Origin: Butyricicoccus pullicaecorum
GTDB lineage: Bacteria > Bacillota > Clostridia > Oscillospirales > Butyricicoccaceae
Length of the DNA stretch: 26,847 nucleotides
NCBI GenBank assembly: GCA_018366195.1
Contig: JAGZIN010000029.1
Span: 1-26,847, forward strand
Reading direction: 5' to 3'
Shown here: positions 13,737 to 21,852 of the stretch, one piece after another
How the letters are laid out: every line of letters starts with the position of its first letter
Position numbering within the stretch: the first letter of the stretch is position 1
Made by a program: the position numbers and the translations under genes
Notes under the pieces: model-generated
Databases searched by the model: none
Told to the model about the DNA's origin: nothing
Seen by the model: the letters and a program-made list of their open reading frames with translations, nothing else

Positions 13737-14054
13737 TTATCCACGCCCTCCTTCTGCTTCTGTGTGCTCCAACGTGCCCGCTCGCAGACTATATTCTTCC
13801 TGTTCATGAGCCGCACGATATTTTTCTCGGGTGGCAAGTCCGCCGCGAATATGCCGCTCACTTTTATTGCGCCCTAAAACGGCTTGCACTTGCAAATATA
13901 GCACGCCATTGAGCCGTTTGAGCCGTGTTGTAATGTCCTTATGTACCGTCGATTTACTGACGCCGAATTTCTTTGCCGCCTGCCGCACAGTGGCGCCCTC
14001 CTCCACGATATAATGTGCCAAGCGTATCGCCCGTTCTTCCGGCAAGCCTTTCAT
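13737..14054 (-). CDS. spoIIID: Sporulation transcriptional regulator SpoIIID
   Basis: Mother-cell DNA-binding regulator of sporulation. Residues 1-80 match the family closely: RAIRLAHYIVEEGATVRQAAKKFGVSKSTVHKDITTRL holds the helix-turn-helix, and the basic segment with GRNKSERHIRGGLATREKY is the C-terminal DNA contact region. It has 105 residues against about 93 in B. subtilis; the extra is a Glu/Gly-rich tail whose coding sequence carries the spmA ribosome binding site. GGAGGGG lies 7 nt before the ATG. It is the first gene of an operon with spmA and spmB. The mother-cell regulator is therefore linked directly to spore maturation genes, whereas in B. subtilis spmA-spmB follow dacB. Confidence 0.95.
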   Translation of the reverse strand: MKGLPEERAIRLAHYIVEEGATVRQAAKKFGVSKSTVHKDITTRLKRLNGVLYLQVQAVLGRNKSERHIRGGLATREKYRAAHEQEEYSLRAGTLEHTEAEGGRG

Positions 14055-14192
14055 ATCAAAACCCCTCCATATCCTTCTGATACTCTAAACCTATGCACAG
14101 GCTTTGCGATTTAGGACAAACATTTTTCTTTTTTGGGAGCATCTCAGCAGGCAGGAATTCTTTTAGACGTACTGCGCATCTATTTTCACGCA

Positions 14193-14220
14193 TTGACAAA
14201 AAGCGCTGATGCTGTAAAAT
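14193..14220 (+). promoter_or_regulatory. Promoter of the CPBP protease gene
   Basis: TTGACA at 14193-14198, a 16-nt spacer and TAAAAT at 14215-14220. The -10 box sits in a small inverted repeat, GCTGT (14211-14215) with ACAGC, which might be an operator. The 250-bp gap also holds the spoIIID promoter on the other strand; I saw no convincing sigma-E or sigma-K match. Confidence 0.65.
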
Positions 14221-14304
14221 AACAGCATAGAGTAAACGATGGTCTGACCCTTACAGAACGCATCGCACAGCGTTCCATGTTCCAACCGAAGGAGGTTTTC
14301 CTAT

Positions 14305-15129
14305 ATGAACGGCATCAAAAATTTTTTTATGGCACTGACACCGCTCTTTCTATACCGTATCGTAAACACCTTTTGTATCATGTTCTTTATCACATACGTC
14401 TCCCCACCCACTCTGAATGAGGTAGAAACACTTTTGTCTCCCCATCATTATTTTCAGCTCGACTCTCTGTTCTGTATCATCATGCTGGTTCTTTTTGGTA
14501 TTTGGCTGCTTCGGATTCAAAAATATAGCTCCAGCACGGCTTTCACAGTTCCAAAAGAACCACATCTCTGGGCAAAAATTCCAATCCTTACTCTCGGCAT
14601 GAACGGAATTTCCTCTTTATGGTTTATCCTCATTGCACTATTCCTGCAATCTGTTCCACTGATTGCCGATAGTATGGAGAGCTTTGACAATACTTGGGGT
14701 TCGATTGATTCGGTGCCGTATTTCTGGCTGCTGCTCTCGGTTGTGCTGGTCGGTCCCATCGTAGAGGAGCTGCTGTTTCGCGGCATTATGTTTCACTATC
14801 TCGAAAAAATAAAAACAGGCTGGTTCCCCATTGTATTCTCTGGCATTGCCTTCGGCGTGTGGCACGGTGAGCCGGTACAGGTGGTCTATGCCGCACTCCT
14901 TGGAATCCTTCTGGGCATCGTCTATGCAAGAGTCCGGAACCTCAAAATCCCCATCATACTGCATATCCTCAATAATTTCCTGTCCACCCTTCCCAACGGA
15001 CTGAATACGGATTTTATGCAAAATATAATCTTTTACACCTCTCTGCTCATGATTTTCCCCACTGTTTATCTGGTGGCACGTATGGTGCGGGAGCTGCCTA
15101 AGCCAACGACTGAATCAGAGTCTTTCTGA
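14305..15129 (+). CDS. CPBP family intramembrane glutamic endopeptidase
   Basis: Multi-pass membrane protein of the Abi/CPBP (CAAX protease and bacteriocin-processing) family, 274 residues. The three family motifs are present: E154-E155-x3-R159 (VEELLFRG), H187 (GVWHGEPVQ) and H220-x3-N224 (HILNN), all near or within membrane helices. Members process or tolerate peptides; the substrate here is unknown. GGAGG precedes the ATG. It is monocistronic, with its own promoter and a terminator at 15157-15192. Confidence 0.9.
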   Translation: MNGIKNFFMALTPLFLYRIVNTFCIMFFITYVSPPTLNEVETLLSPHHYFQLDSLFCIIMLVLFGIWLLRIQKYSSSTAFTVPKEPHLWAKIPILTLGMNGISSLWFILIALFLQSVPLIADSMESFDNTWGSIDSVPYFWLLLSVVLVGPIVEELLFRGIMFHYLEKIKTGWFPIVFSGIAFGVWHGEPVQVVYAALLGILLGIVYARVRNLKIPIILHILNNFLSTLPNGLNTDFMQNIIFYTSLLMIFPTVYLVARMVRELPKPTTESESF

Positions 15130-15156
15130 CCTGACAGGATTTTTCCGCAAACAGCT

Positions 15157-15192
15157 GAGACCGTCGAAAATCCATGGGTTTTCAACGGTCTC
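15157..15192. terminator. Terminator between the CPBP gene and the zinc alcohol dehydrogenase
   Basis: GAGACCGT-C-GAAAA pairs with TTTTC-A-ACGGTCTC with one mismatch and an 8-nt loop, followed by TTTCTTTTC. It probably serves the plus-strand gene and may also stop the convergent minus-strand gene. Confidence 0.75.
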
Positions 15193-15209
15193 TTTCTTTT
15201 CTCGCTGCA

Positions 15210-16244
15210 TCAGGGTGTGATTGCCACCTTCATGACATGTTCACGCCTGTTTTCAAAAATATCATACGCCTTTTCAATATCTGCCAGTGCAAAGGTATGC
15301 GTAATCATCGGTGTGGTATCCAACTTGCCGTCCGCAATCAAAGACAGAATTTCTGCACAGTCACAGCCATCTACACCACCGGTCTGAAAGGTCAGATTCT
15401 TGCCGTACATCTCCGGCAAGGGCAAAACTTGTGGCTGGTCATACAATGCCACAATTGTAACAACTGCATTGGGGCGGGCACACTCCCACGCCATGCGGAA
15501 TGTATGTGCCGTGCCTGCCACCTCCAACACCACATCAGCGCCGCCATGTGCGCTATGCTCCATGACAAACTGCTTGCAGCCTTCCGGCTCTGTCACCAGC
15601 ACCTCCGGATAATGCTCTCTTACAAATTGCAGCCGCTCAGGGTCTTTCTCACAGACAATGATTTGCTTGGGTGTATGCAGCATTGCACAGAGCAGCGTAC
15701 AAATACCGGTTGGACCTGCACCGAGAATCAGCACAGTATCCTGCTCGGTGATTTTGGAAATGCGTGCCGCCCAAAATCCTGTTGCCAAGATATCTCCCAC
15801 AAACAACGCTTGTGCATCTGATACCGAATCGGGAATACGATTCAAGCCCTGTTCTGCATAGGGAACGCGCACAAATGCAGCCTGTCCCCCATCAATTCGG
15901 CAGCCCAGTGCCCAGCCGCCCTGTGCATCGGTACAGTTGTTGACAAACCCCCGCTGACAGAAAAAACAGGTGCCGCAAAAGGTTTCTACATTGACGGTCA
16001 CACGGTCTCCCACGCGAACGGTCGTGACAGCATCTCCGACAGCCTCCACGACACCTACCATCTCATGCCCCACAGTAACTCCCAAAACTGCACGCGGCAC
16101 CGAACCATGCTTAATATGCAGGTCACTTGTGCAGATGCTGCTCAACGTGACCCGCACGATTGCATCTCTTGGGTCGATGATTTCAGGCTTTGGCTTGTCC
16201 AGCAATGCAAATTGTCCCCGCTTTTGATAGGTATAGGCTAACAT
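15210..16244 (-). CDS. Zinc-dependent medium-chain alcohol dehydrogenase
   Basis: NAD(P)-linked dehydrogenase/reductase of the MDR superfamily, 344 residues. The catalytic zinc site is indicated by C-T-S-D (ICTSDLHIKHG) and GHEMVGVV. Structural zinc cysteines are in ETFCGTCFFCQRGFVNNC, and the cofactor motif is GAGPTG (LILGAGPTGIC). It is most like secondary-alcohol/isopropanol or threonine dehydrogenase relatives; the substrate is not readable. Start is ATG at 16244, not the in-frame TTG just before it, because AGGAGGGGG is placed 4-5 nt upstream. Promoter at 16299-16271. Confidence 0.9.
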   Translation of the reverse strand: MLAYTYQKRGQFALLDKPKPEIIDPRDAIVRVTLSSICTSDLHIKHGSVPRAVLGVTVGHEMVGVVEAVGDAVTTVRVGDRVTVNVETFCGTCFFCQRGFVNNCTDAQGGWALGCRIDGGQAAFVRVPYAEQGLNRIPDSVSDAQALFVGDILATGFWAARISKITEQDTVLILGAGPTGICTLLCAMLHTPKQIIVCEKDPERLQFVREHYPEVLVTEPEGCKQFVMEHSAHGGADVVLEVAGTAHTFRMAWECARPNAVVTIVALYDQPQVLPLPEMYGKNLTFQTGGVDGCDCAEILSLIADGKLDTTPMITHTFALADIEKAYDIFENRREHVMKVAITP

Positions 16245-16270
16245 CAAACCCCCTCCTCTATCATACTCCT

Positions 16271-16299
16271 ATTATATCGCACGGCCGAGGAAAATCCAA
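16271..16299 (-). promoter_or_regulatory. Promoter of the zinc alcohol dehydrogenase gene
   Basis: Minus strand TTGGAT (16299-16294), 17-nt spacer, TATAAT (16276-16271). The start would be close to 16264, leaving a leader of about 20 nt that contains the ribosome binding site. Confidence 0.7.
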
Positions 16300-16333
16300 G
16301 TGCTTGCACCGCATCTTCACGACTCAAAAAAAT

Positions 16334-16366
16334 ACAGGGACTGTCGCAAACCGCTTCAGTCCCTGT
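16334..16366 (-). terminator. Terminator of the oleate hydratase gene
   Basis: ACAGGGACTG (minus strand, from 16366) pairs with CAGTCCCTGT, 13-nt loop, followed on the minus strand by TATTTTTTT. It lies just past the oleate hydratase stop. Confidence 0.85.
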
Positions 16367-16374
16367 TCTTCTGG

Positions 16375-18342
16375 TTACAGCATACCGTCCTTCAAAATAT
16401 GGTGGTCACGCAACAGCTTTTCCACGACTGTTCCCTGAATTGCCTTCAAAATCGGCTTTTTCACCAAGTTCAGCGGTCCGGGAAGCTCAATTTCCAGCGG
16501 TGATTTGCCGTCCATCAGACATACGGAGCTTTTCAAAAGCTCACGCACATCATAGACACTCGCCCAAACCTCTGGTACGCCGCGGTCTACGCCAAGCAGT
16601 CCATAGACAGCCTCCATTGCCGTGCGCACCGAGTATTCCGTCGTAAACACTGTATCTCGCGGCGTTTCCGCAAATTGTCCCAAAAAGGCAAAGTTTACAC
16701 AGCCGTCCGGAATGACATCGGGACGGTCCCCTTTTGCACGCGGCATGAAGAATGCCGTGATATAGGGCATCATGGTCGGCACACAAACCGCGCTGTGCTC
16801 TGCAAGCTCCGGAATCTGTTCCACAGGCACACCGATATGATACAGCCATTCTTCCGTGATTTCCTTGCCCGTGCACGCCTTCATTGGCTTCTTGACATAA
16901 TCGCCCGGCACGTCTGTAAACAGTCCGTAAACCCAAACACAGACCTTGCCTGGCTCCTGCGCTCGAAACTGTCCCTGTCGATTGATGGTCCAGCTCAGCA
17001 GCCATTTGGAATCCTGACAGCTCACAATTCCACCTGTTACCACCTGTCCGCTTGTTGGGTCACGCTTACAAATCTTGGTGATATAGGGGAGAATTTTGTC
17101 ATCGAGCGTGGTGATGGTGGCGGATTCCCAATTGGTCTTTTCCACATTGGAACAGAATTTTTCCGGATTTCCAAATGCCGAATCCTGTTTGGCGATATTC
17201 TTCCAAAGCTGCCAGCAGCCGCTGGTGCGTACCTCTGCCTCTCCACTTGGGGCATGGTTCTGGTCTCCGTAAATCGTGCCTTCGGTACAACTGCCATTGG
17301 TCACAAAGACCAAATCCTTTTCGGTCAGTGAGATGGTCTGTTCCTCGCCGTCTACCTTGCACACAAGCGATACTGCCACCTTTTTTCCGTCTCTCTTTTC
17401 GAAAAGCACATTGGTAACCTCTGTGCGGAAACGGAAATCCACACCGGCATCTTCCAGATATTTCTGCATGGGCAGAATCAGGGATTCATACTGGTTGTAA
17501 CGCGTAAATTTCAGCGCACTGAAGTCCGGCAAACCTGCAATATGATGGAGGAAACGCTGGAAATACAGCTTCATTTCCAATGCACTGTGCCAGTTCTCAA
17601 AGGCAAACATGGTTCTCCAGTACAGCCAGAATGTGGAATCAAACACCTCATCATCAAATACATCTTCAATGGTCTTGTCGTAAAGGTCCTCATCTCTGGT
17701 CATAAAGAGTTTGACAATCTGCATACACGCTTTTTGACTGAGATTGAACCTGCCATCGGTGTGGGCATCTTGTCCACGGTTGACGGTTGCCCGACAAAGT
17801 GAATAGTTTGGGTCATGCTTATTGAGCCAATAGAACTCATCGAGCACCGAAGCCCCCTCGATTTCCAGAGAGGGGATACTGTGAAACAAATCCCACAAAC
17901 ATTCAAAATGGTTTTCCATTTCTCTGCCGCCGCGCATGATATAGCCACGGCTGGAATCATAGATGCCGTCACACGCACCGCCCGCAATATCCATTGTCTC
18001 TAAAATATGAATGTGAGAGCCTTTCATTTGGCCATCTCGAACCAGAAAGCAAGCTGCCGCAAGAGATGCCAGTCCGCTTCCTACGATATAGGCACTTTTT
18101 TCGTCGACCCCCTCCGGCTTTTCCGGTCTTGCAAATGCCTCATAATTACCATTGGTATAATAGATACCCTTGCTGTTTTTTTCGTGTGCGCCAAGCTCTG
18201 TATTGCGATATGTGAGGGTTTCCTGTGGCTTTTGACTGCTTGCATCATGCTTTTCCAGTTTCTTCTTCGCCAAAACTGCTGCCGCACCTGCGCCGGCAAG
18301 CCCTGCTGCGGCCACTGTCAGCCGAATGAGATTTTTTGCCAT
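16375..18342 (-). CDS. ohyA: Oleate hydratase with an N-terminal membrane segment
   Basis: FAD-dependent enzyme that adds water to the cis double bond of unsaturated fatty acids, making 10-hydroxy fatty acids. This is a known detoxification of host and dietary oleate and linoleate by gut bacteria. It has 655 residues. FAD-binding VGSGLASLAAACFL is at about 87-100. The catalytic motif RGGREMENHFECLWDL contains R137 and E141, equivalent to R118 and E122 of the Elizabethkingia enzyme, and YWRTMFAFENWHSALEM is family typical. ATG at 18342 is chosen because AAAGGTGG is 8 nt upstream. Unusually, residues 5-25 form an Ala/Gly-rich hydrophobic helix followed by KKKLEKHD, which predicts an N-terminal membrane anchor not found in the classical soluble enzyme. 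Monocistronic, with its own terminator. Confidence 0.95.
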   Translation of the reverse strand: MAKNLIRLTVAAAGLAGAGAAAVLAKKKLEKHDASSQKPQETLTYRNTELGAHEKNSKGIYYTNGNYEAFARPEKPEGVDEKSAYIVGSGLASLAAACFLVRDGQMKGSHIHILETMDIAGGACDGIYDSSRGYIMRGGREMENHFECLWDLFHSIPSLEIEGASVLDEFYWLNKHDPNYSLCRATVNRGQDAHTDGRFNLSQKACMQIVKLFMTRDEDLYDKTIEDVFDDEVFDSTFWLYWRTMFAFENWHSALEMKLYFQRFLHHIAGLPDFSALKFTRYNQYESLILPMQKYLEDAGVDFRFRTEVTNVLFEKRDGKKVAVSLVCKVDGEEQTISLTEKDLVFVTNGSCTEGTIYGDQNHAPSGEAEVRTSGCWQLWKNIAKQDSAFGNPEKFCSNVEKTNWESATITTLDDKILPYITKICKRDPTSGQVVTGGIVSCQDSKWLLSWTINRQGQFRAQEPGKVCVWVYGLFTDVPGDYVKKPMKACTGKEITEEWLYHIGVPVEQIPELAEHSAVCVPTMMPYITAFFMPRAKGDRPDVIPDGCVNFAFLGQFAETPRDTVFTTEYSVRTAMEAVYGLLGVDRGVPEVWASVYDVRELLKSSVCLMDGKSPLEIELPGPLNLVKKPILKAIQGTVVEKLLRDHHILKDGML

Positions 18343-18577
18343 ATCCATAACCACCTTTCCGGTTTTTTCTGTTTTGCCATGGCTTTATCCTATCGCGTTT
18401 TTTGCAATGACGCCATTTACAAAAACGAAAATTTGAGAGATTTTTTGTCAGTTTTCCTGTTTTGTAAACCCGTCACATGGTATGACCTTCCATGCACTAC
18501 GGTCATGGGAACATCAAACACCATCAGGATACCCCAATTTCTTCGGTGTTACCCTCGTTTTGCACAAATTTTTGATT
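18343..18577. other. Intergenic region upstream of oleate hydratase
   Basis: A 235-bp gap that must hold the oleate hydratase promoter and the 3' end of the amidase gene. I found no clean -35/-10 pair. A weak stem, ATGACC with GGTCAT (about 18482-18508), and AACACC with GGTGTT (about 18519-18551) are the only structures seen. The second could be the amidase terminator but lacks a T run. Confidence 0.4.
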
Positions 18578-19795
18578 TTATTTTTCCAATGAAAACGTGC
18601 GTGCCGGCTCATCATAATGCTCGTTTGGAATCCAGTAGGCAGAGCAATCCGTCAGATTGTAAACCACGCTATGTACAGTACAGCCATTGCTGTCATCATT
18701 TTTCCAGCCTCTTCTTCCCACAATGCTTAAAATATCCATGGCACCCTGCTCATCTTTCACGATACCATCGGTCTTTGCAAGCTCTGCATACAGTCTGTCA
18801 TAGCGGTCGGCACCCTTCTTGTCCGATGCTGGAGCATCTTCATAATAATTCGGCTGAATGACAAAATTTGTCACCACCTGATACGCCGCTTGTCCTTCGA
18901 TTGGTCCAATGTGTGCATCGGAATCCTGATAAGTTACCACAAGCTCTCTCTTTGCGCCGTCATTATCGGTTGCATCTGTCCCTGCAACCCATTCCAAAAT
19001 TGCGCTTTTTCCGCTTGCATCTGCCACCATGTAATGATACGAAGTCTTTGCCGAATCATGCAGGTCATACGCAGAAGCAATTTCAACGGCTTCCTCTACG
19101 GTATCTGCATAATCGAGAATCAAGCGTAGCAACGTCGTGGAGGTAAAATCCGGTCTTTGTGTGTCCTGATTGGTGGGAACCGTCTGCGCTCCGCCCTGAT
19201 AGGTCATGTAAATTCCACAGCTGACCCCTGCATCATTGATGCCGTCCAGCGGGATATAGGGTGCCGCAAGCGCCGTGATTTTATCCATCAAATGATCTGG
19301 ATTTTTGTTCACGTCTAAGCCTAGGAACTGCAAATCGGTCGTGGAAATTGTCGCATGACGTCCCTCCGATGCCTCGGTAAACACAATACAGGTATTGGTC
19401 TTGGAGAAGTCATAGTTGCGTGCAAACAAGGCATCTCCCGCCTCCGTTCTCGCTGTAAACGATGAGCAGGCAATTTCCGGATCGGTAATGTGAATTTTCA
19501 AAAACCCTTTGGTGATTTTATGGGTAATGAAATCAATCAGCTCGCTGTCGCTTTTGACACCGCCCTGTGCCATAAAATCGTCCAGATAAAAACCCCCCTT
19601 GACCCGCATGGTATAAACCGCCCCATCTTCATGGGCATCGTCACGGTCTCTGAGCATCTCTATGCTCGCCACCGTCGCGATTTCATTGTGCCAAATGGCA
19701 TAAACGGTTCCGGCAAAGACAAGCACCAGCAGCAAAATACCTGCTCCTATCCAAGCAGCAATCCTTTTTCCCTTTGATTTTTTGTTTTGTTCCAT
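18578..19795 (-). CDS. Membrane-anchored linear amide C-N hydrolase (choloylglycine hydrolase / AAT-like Ntn hydrolase)
   Basis: A 405-residue Ntn hydrolase that cleaves amide bonds of N-acyl compounds; the superfamily includes bile salt hydrolase, penicillin acylase and N-acyl ethanolamine amidases. Residues 1-10 are basic and 11-34 form one membrane helix, so the enzyme domain is probably outside the membrane. The predicted nucleophile is C110 (IACSSFTAR), followed by GDALFARNYDF with the Arg-Asn pair seen in the family, and later GINDAGVSCGIYMT. An approximately 75-residue segment separates the anchor from C110, so autocleavage before C110 would release the domain. GAGGA lies 9 nt before the ATG. 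The substrate is unknown: bile salts, N-acyl amino acids and acyl-homoserine lactones are all conceivable. Confidence 0.87.
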   Translation of the reverse strand: MEQNKKSKGKRIAAWIGAGILLLVLVFAGTVYAIWHNEIATVASIEMLRDRDDAHEDGAVYTMRVKGGFYLDDFMAQGGVKSDSELIDFITHKITKGFLKIHITDPEIACSSFTARTEAGDALFARNYDFSKTNTCIVFTEASEGRHATISTTDLQFLGLDVNKNPDHLMDKITALAAPYIPLDGINDAGVSCGIYMTYQGGAQTVPTNQDTQRPDFTSTTLLRLILDYADTVEEAVEIASAYDLHDSAKTSYHYMVADASGKSAILEWVAGTDATDNDGAKRELVVTYQDSDAHIGPIEGQAAYQVVTNFVIQPNYYEDAPASDKKGADRYDRLYAELAKTDGIVKDEQGAMDILSIVGRRGWKNDDSNGCTVHSVVYNLTDCSAYWIPNEHYDEPARTFSLEK

Positions 19796-20024
19796 GGTAA
19801 TCGGTCCTCTATTCTATCATTTTCTCTGTACGCTCTTTGTGCAGTCCATATTGTGCAGCCCACATCATTTGATTTGCATATCAAATGATATCAGTAAAAA
19901 AATGGCAGCGTGCAGCCTGTTTGATATGTTACCACGCCCCTGCCCATTCGTCAAGAATTTCTGCAAGCTGATTGCAGCCCCGCTCGCCTGTGGGAGCTGA
20001 TGCTGTGCAAAGTGTGCAGAACAA
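19796..20024. other. Intergenic region with amidase promoter
   Basis: Part of the roughly 300-bp gap between the amidase and the MATE gene. On the minus strand an extended -10 TGA-TAGAAT lies about 18 nt before the amidase SD, with no good -35. About 70 bp further upstream is the palindrome at 19865-19888. The rest holds no gene I can support. Confidence 0.4.
19865..19888. promoter_or_regulatory. Palindrome upstream of the amidase gene, possible operator
   Basis: TCATTTGAT (19865-19873) and ATCAAATGA (19880-19888) form a perfect 9-bp inverted repeat around TTGCAT. It overlaps a second palindrome, ATATCA-TT-TGATAT read on the minus strand. There is no T run, so a regulator site is more likely than a terminator. 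The half-site ATTTGAT resembles the half-sites of the fatty-acid regulator FabT, but the spacing differs, so no assignment is made. Confidence 0.5.
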
Positions 20025-20064
20025 ACAATGCCCGAAACCGAACAGAAGCGGTTCCGAGCATTGT
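20025..20064 (-). terminator. Terminator of the MATE transporter gene
   Basis: A 16-bp stem with one mismatch and one wobble, ACAATGCCCGAAACCG (20025-20040) against CGGTTCCGAGCATTGT (20049-20064), 8-nt loop. On the minus strand it is followed by TTGTTCT. Confidence 0.75.
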
Positions 20065-20100
20065 GTCACGTCACATACATGCTGTACGCTTTGGGATATG

Positions 20101-21480
20101 CTATCCCCCTTTTTCCTGTGCCAGCGTATCCATTCGTTTTTGCAGCAGCCCATTCATACATCTTGCATACACATACGCAGAAATAGCGGCGCTGATGAAA
20201 TCCACGACCGGCTCTGCAAAGAACACATTTTCAATGCCCCAAATCAGCGGAAATACAATCATGCAGGCAAAATACAATACCTTTCTCAGGGTAGAAAGGG
20301 TGATGGCATATTTGACTGCCGAAAGTCCAGTAAAGCCGTCTACAATGGTATACTGTAAAGCAAGCGGTAAAATCATAATGGTCAGAATCTTAATGATTTT
20401 GATGGATAGATTCATGTAAAAGGCTTCATTGGTAAAAAGACGCACAAAGTATGGAGAAATTGTATGCGCAGCCAGCATCATGATTGTGCTGAATACCAGA
20501 CAGACAATGAGTGTTTTCTTTTGTCCGTCCTTCACGCGGTCCATCTGTCCGGCACCATAGTTAAATCCCAGAATGGGCTGCGTTGCACCGGTCATGCCGC
20601 TCAGCGGCAGCGTAATCATCAAAAAGAAGCTCTGCGCGATGGTATTGCAGGTAACCAGTTGGTCGCCATATCCCGGACCTCCATACCGTTGCAATACCAT
20701 GTTGGTGGCAATAATCAAGCCGCTGTCCAATGCCACAATGATAAAGGGTGACATACCAATGACCAGCACACGCGCCATCAGACGGATATCATACGCCCCA
20801 AAGGTAATGCGCACCGGCGGCCGCTTTCCAAACAAAAAGAGCAGCACAATTGCACAGGACGCCATCTGTGCAATCACGGTTGCAATCGCCGCTCCGGCAA
20901 CTCCCAGATCAAACCCAAAAATAAACACTGGGTCCAGTATGATGTTGGTAATTGCTCCAACCACAACGGAAAACATCGCCATTTTGGAAAATCCCTGACA
21001 AATGACAAACACATTCATGCCCATGGAGATGATTGCAAACACACTCCCCGCAGCATAAATCGTCATATAGGTATTGGCATAATGGAATGTTGCTTCACTT
21101 GCCCCAAAAAGCATCAGAAGCGGCTGACGGAATACAATCATCAATAGCGTGATTGCAACCCCCATCAGAACCATCATCAAAAAACAGTTTGCCATGATGC
21201 GGTGGGCTTCGTCCAAATCTTCTTCCCCCATGCGAATACTCATCAGCGGAGAGCCGCCAATTCCTACCCAAATCGAAAACGAGGTAATCAGCGTCACGAC
21301 GGGGCCGCAAATGCCGACCCCCGCCAGTGCAACTGCTCCGATTTCCGGAATATTCCCGATAAAAATACGGTCTACAATGCTGTACAGCACGTTGATAAAC
21401 TGTGCCAGCATGGCGGGTATCGTCAGCCGCAATACCAGCCCCCACATGGCATCATTTCTTAAATCATTTTCCTTACGCAT
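20101..21480 (-). CDS. MATE family multidrug/metabolite efflux transporter
   Basis: Inner-membrane antiporter that exports drugs or metabolites using a sodium or proton gradient. Its 459 residues show two repeats of six hydrophobic helices, as in MATE proteins. The N-terminal MWGLVLRLTIPAMLAQFINVLYSIVDRIFIG and the second-half GMTGATQPILGFNYGAGQMDRVK are classic signatures. GGAG and GGGGGAG lie upstream of the ATG. The substrate cannot be inferred. Neighbours are unrelated, and it appears to be monocistronic. Confidence 0.93.
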   Translation of the reverse strand: MRKENDLRNDAMWGLVLRLTIPAMLAQFINVLYSIVDRIFIGNIPEIGAVALAGVGICGPVVTLITSFSIWVGIGGSPLMSIRMGEEDLDEAHRIMANCFLMMVLMGVAITLLMIVFRQPLLMLFGASEATFHYANTYMTIYAAGSVFAIISMGMNVFVICQGFSKMAMFSVVVGAITNIILDPVFIFGFDLGVAGAAIATVIAQMASCAIVLLFLFGKRPPVRITFGAYDIRLMARVLVIGMSPFIIVALDSGLIIATNMVLQRYGGPGYGDQLVTCNTIAQSFFLMITLPLSGMTGATQPILGFNYGAGQMDRVKDGQKKTLIVCLVFSTIMMLAAHTISPYFVRLFTNEAFYMNLSIKIIKILTIMILPLALQYTIVDGFTGLSAVKYAITLSTLRKVLYFACMIVFPLIWGIENVFFAEPVVDFISAAISAYVYARCMNGLLQKRMDTLAQEKGG

Positions 21481-21852
21481 CTCGCTCCAGCTCCCCCTTC
21501 ACCGATTGCTGTTTACTACAAAATAGCATATTTCTTTGTGAGATTCCATATCTTTTTCTGATTTTTTCATTTAGTCTCATATTCTCTATTTTTTCAATAA
21601 ACAATTCTACTGAACACGCCATGTTTTTCGGCATATTCTATAAATTCTCCGCGTTCTATCCACGTGTCCCATTGGTACGCATAACAGGTGAAAAAAGCGT
21701 TATCTATACATTTTTTCAGCCAAATTTTCATTTTATCTTTCGTTATCCCCTTGTATATAGACAAAAATCAGACTTTTCCTTAACTTTTCTTTCGATATGT
21801 CGATGATATCAATAACAGCTGTATCCAAAATAGGAAAGAAGGAGATGAAAGT
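21481..21852. other. AT-rich divergent intergenic region
   Basis: A 372-bp gap between the divergent MATE and 281-residue genes. It contains no supportable gene. A weak extended -10, TGC-TATTTT (21528-21520 on the minus strand), may serve the MATE gene. Upstream of the plus-strand gene only TATATA around 21750 and an imperfect inverted repeat, GATAT/ATATC (about 21794-21810), are seen; no clear sigma-A promoter was found. Confidence 0.45.

Noticed and set aside
13736..13861. Upstream extension of the spmA frame
   Set aside because: It overlaps spoIIID in another frame. The GTG at 13735 has an SD and gives the usual SpmA length.
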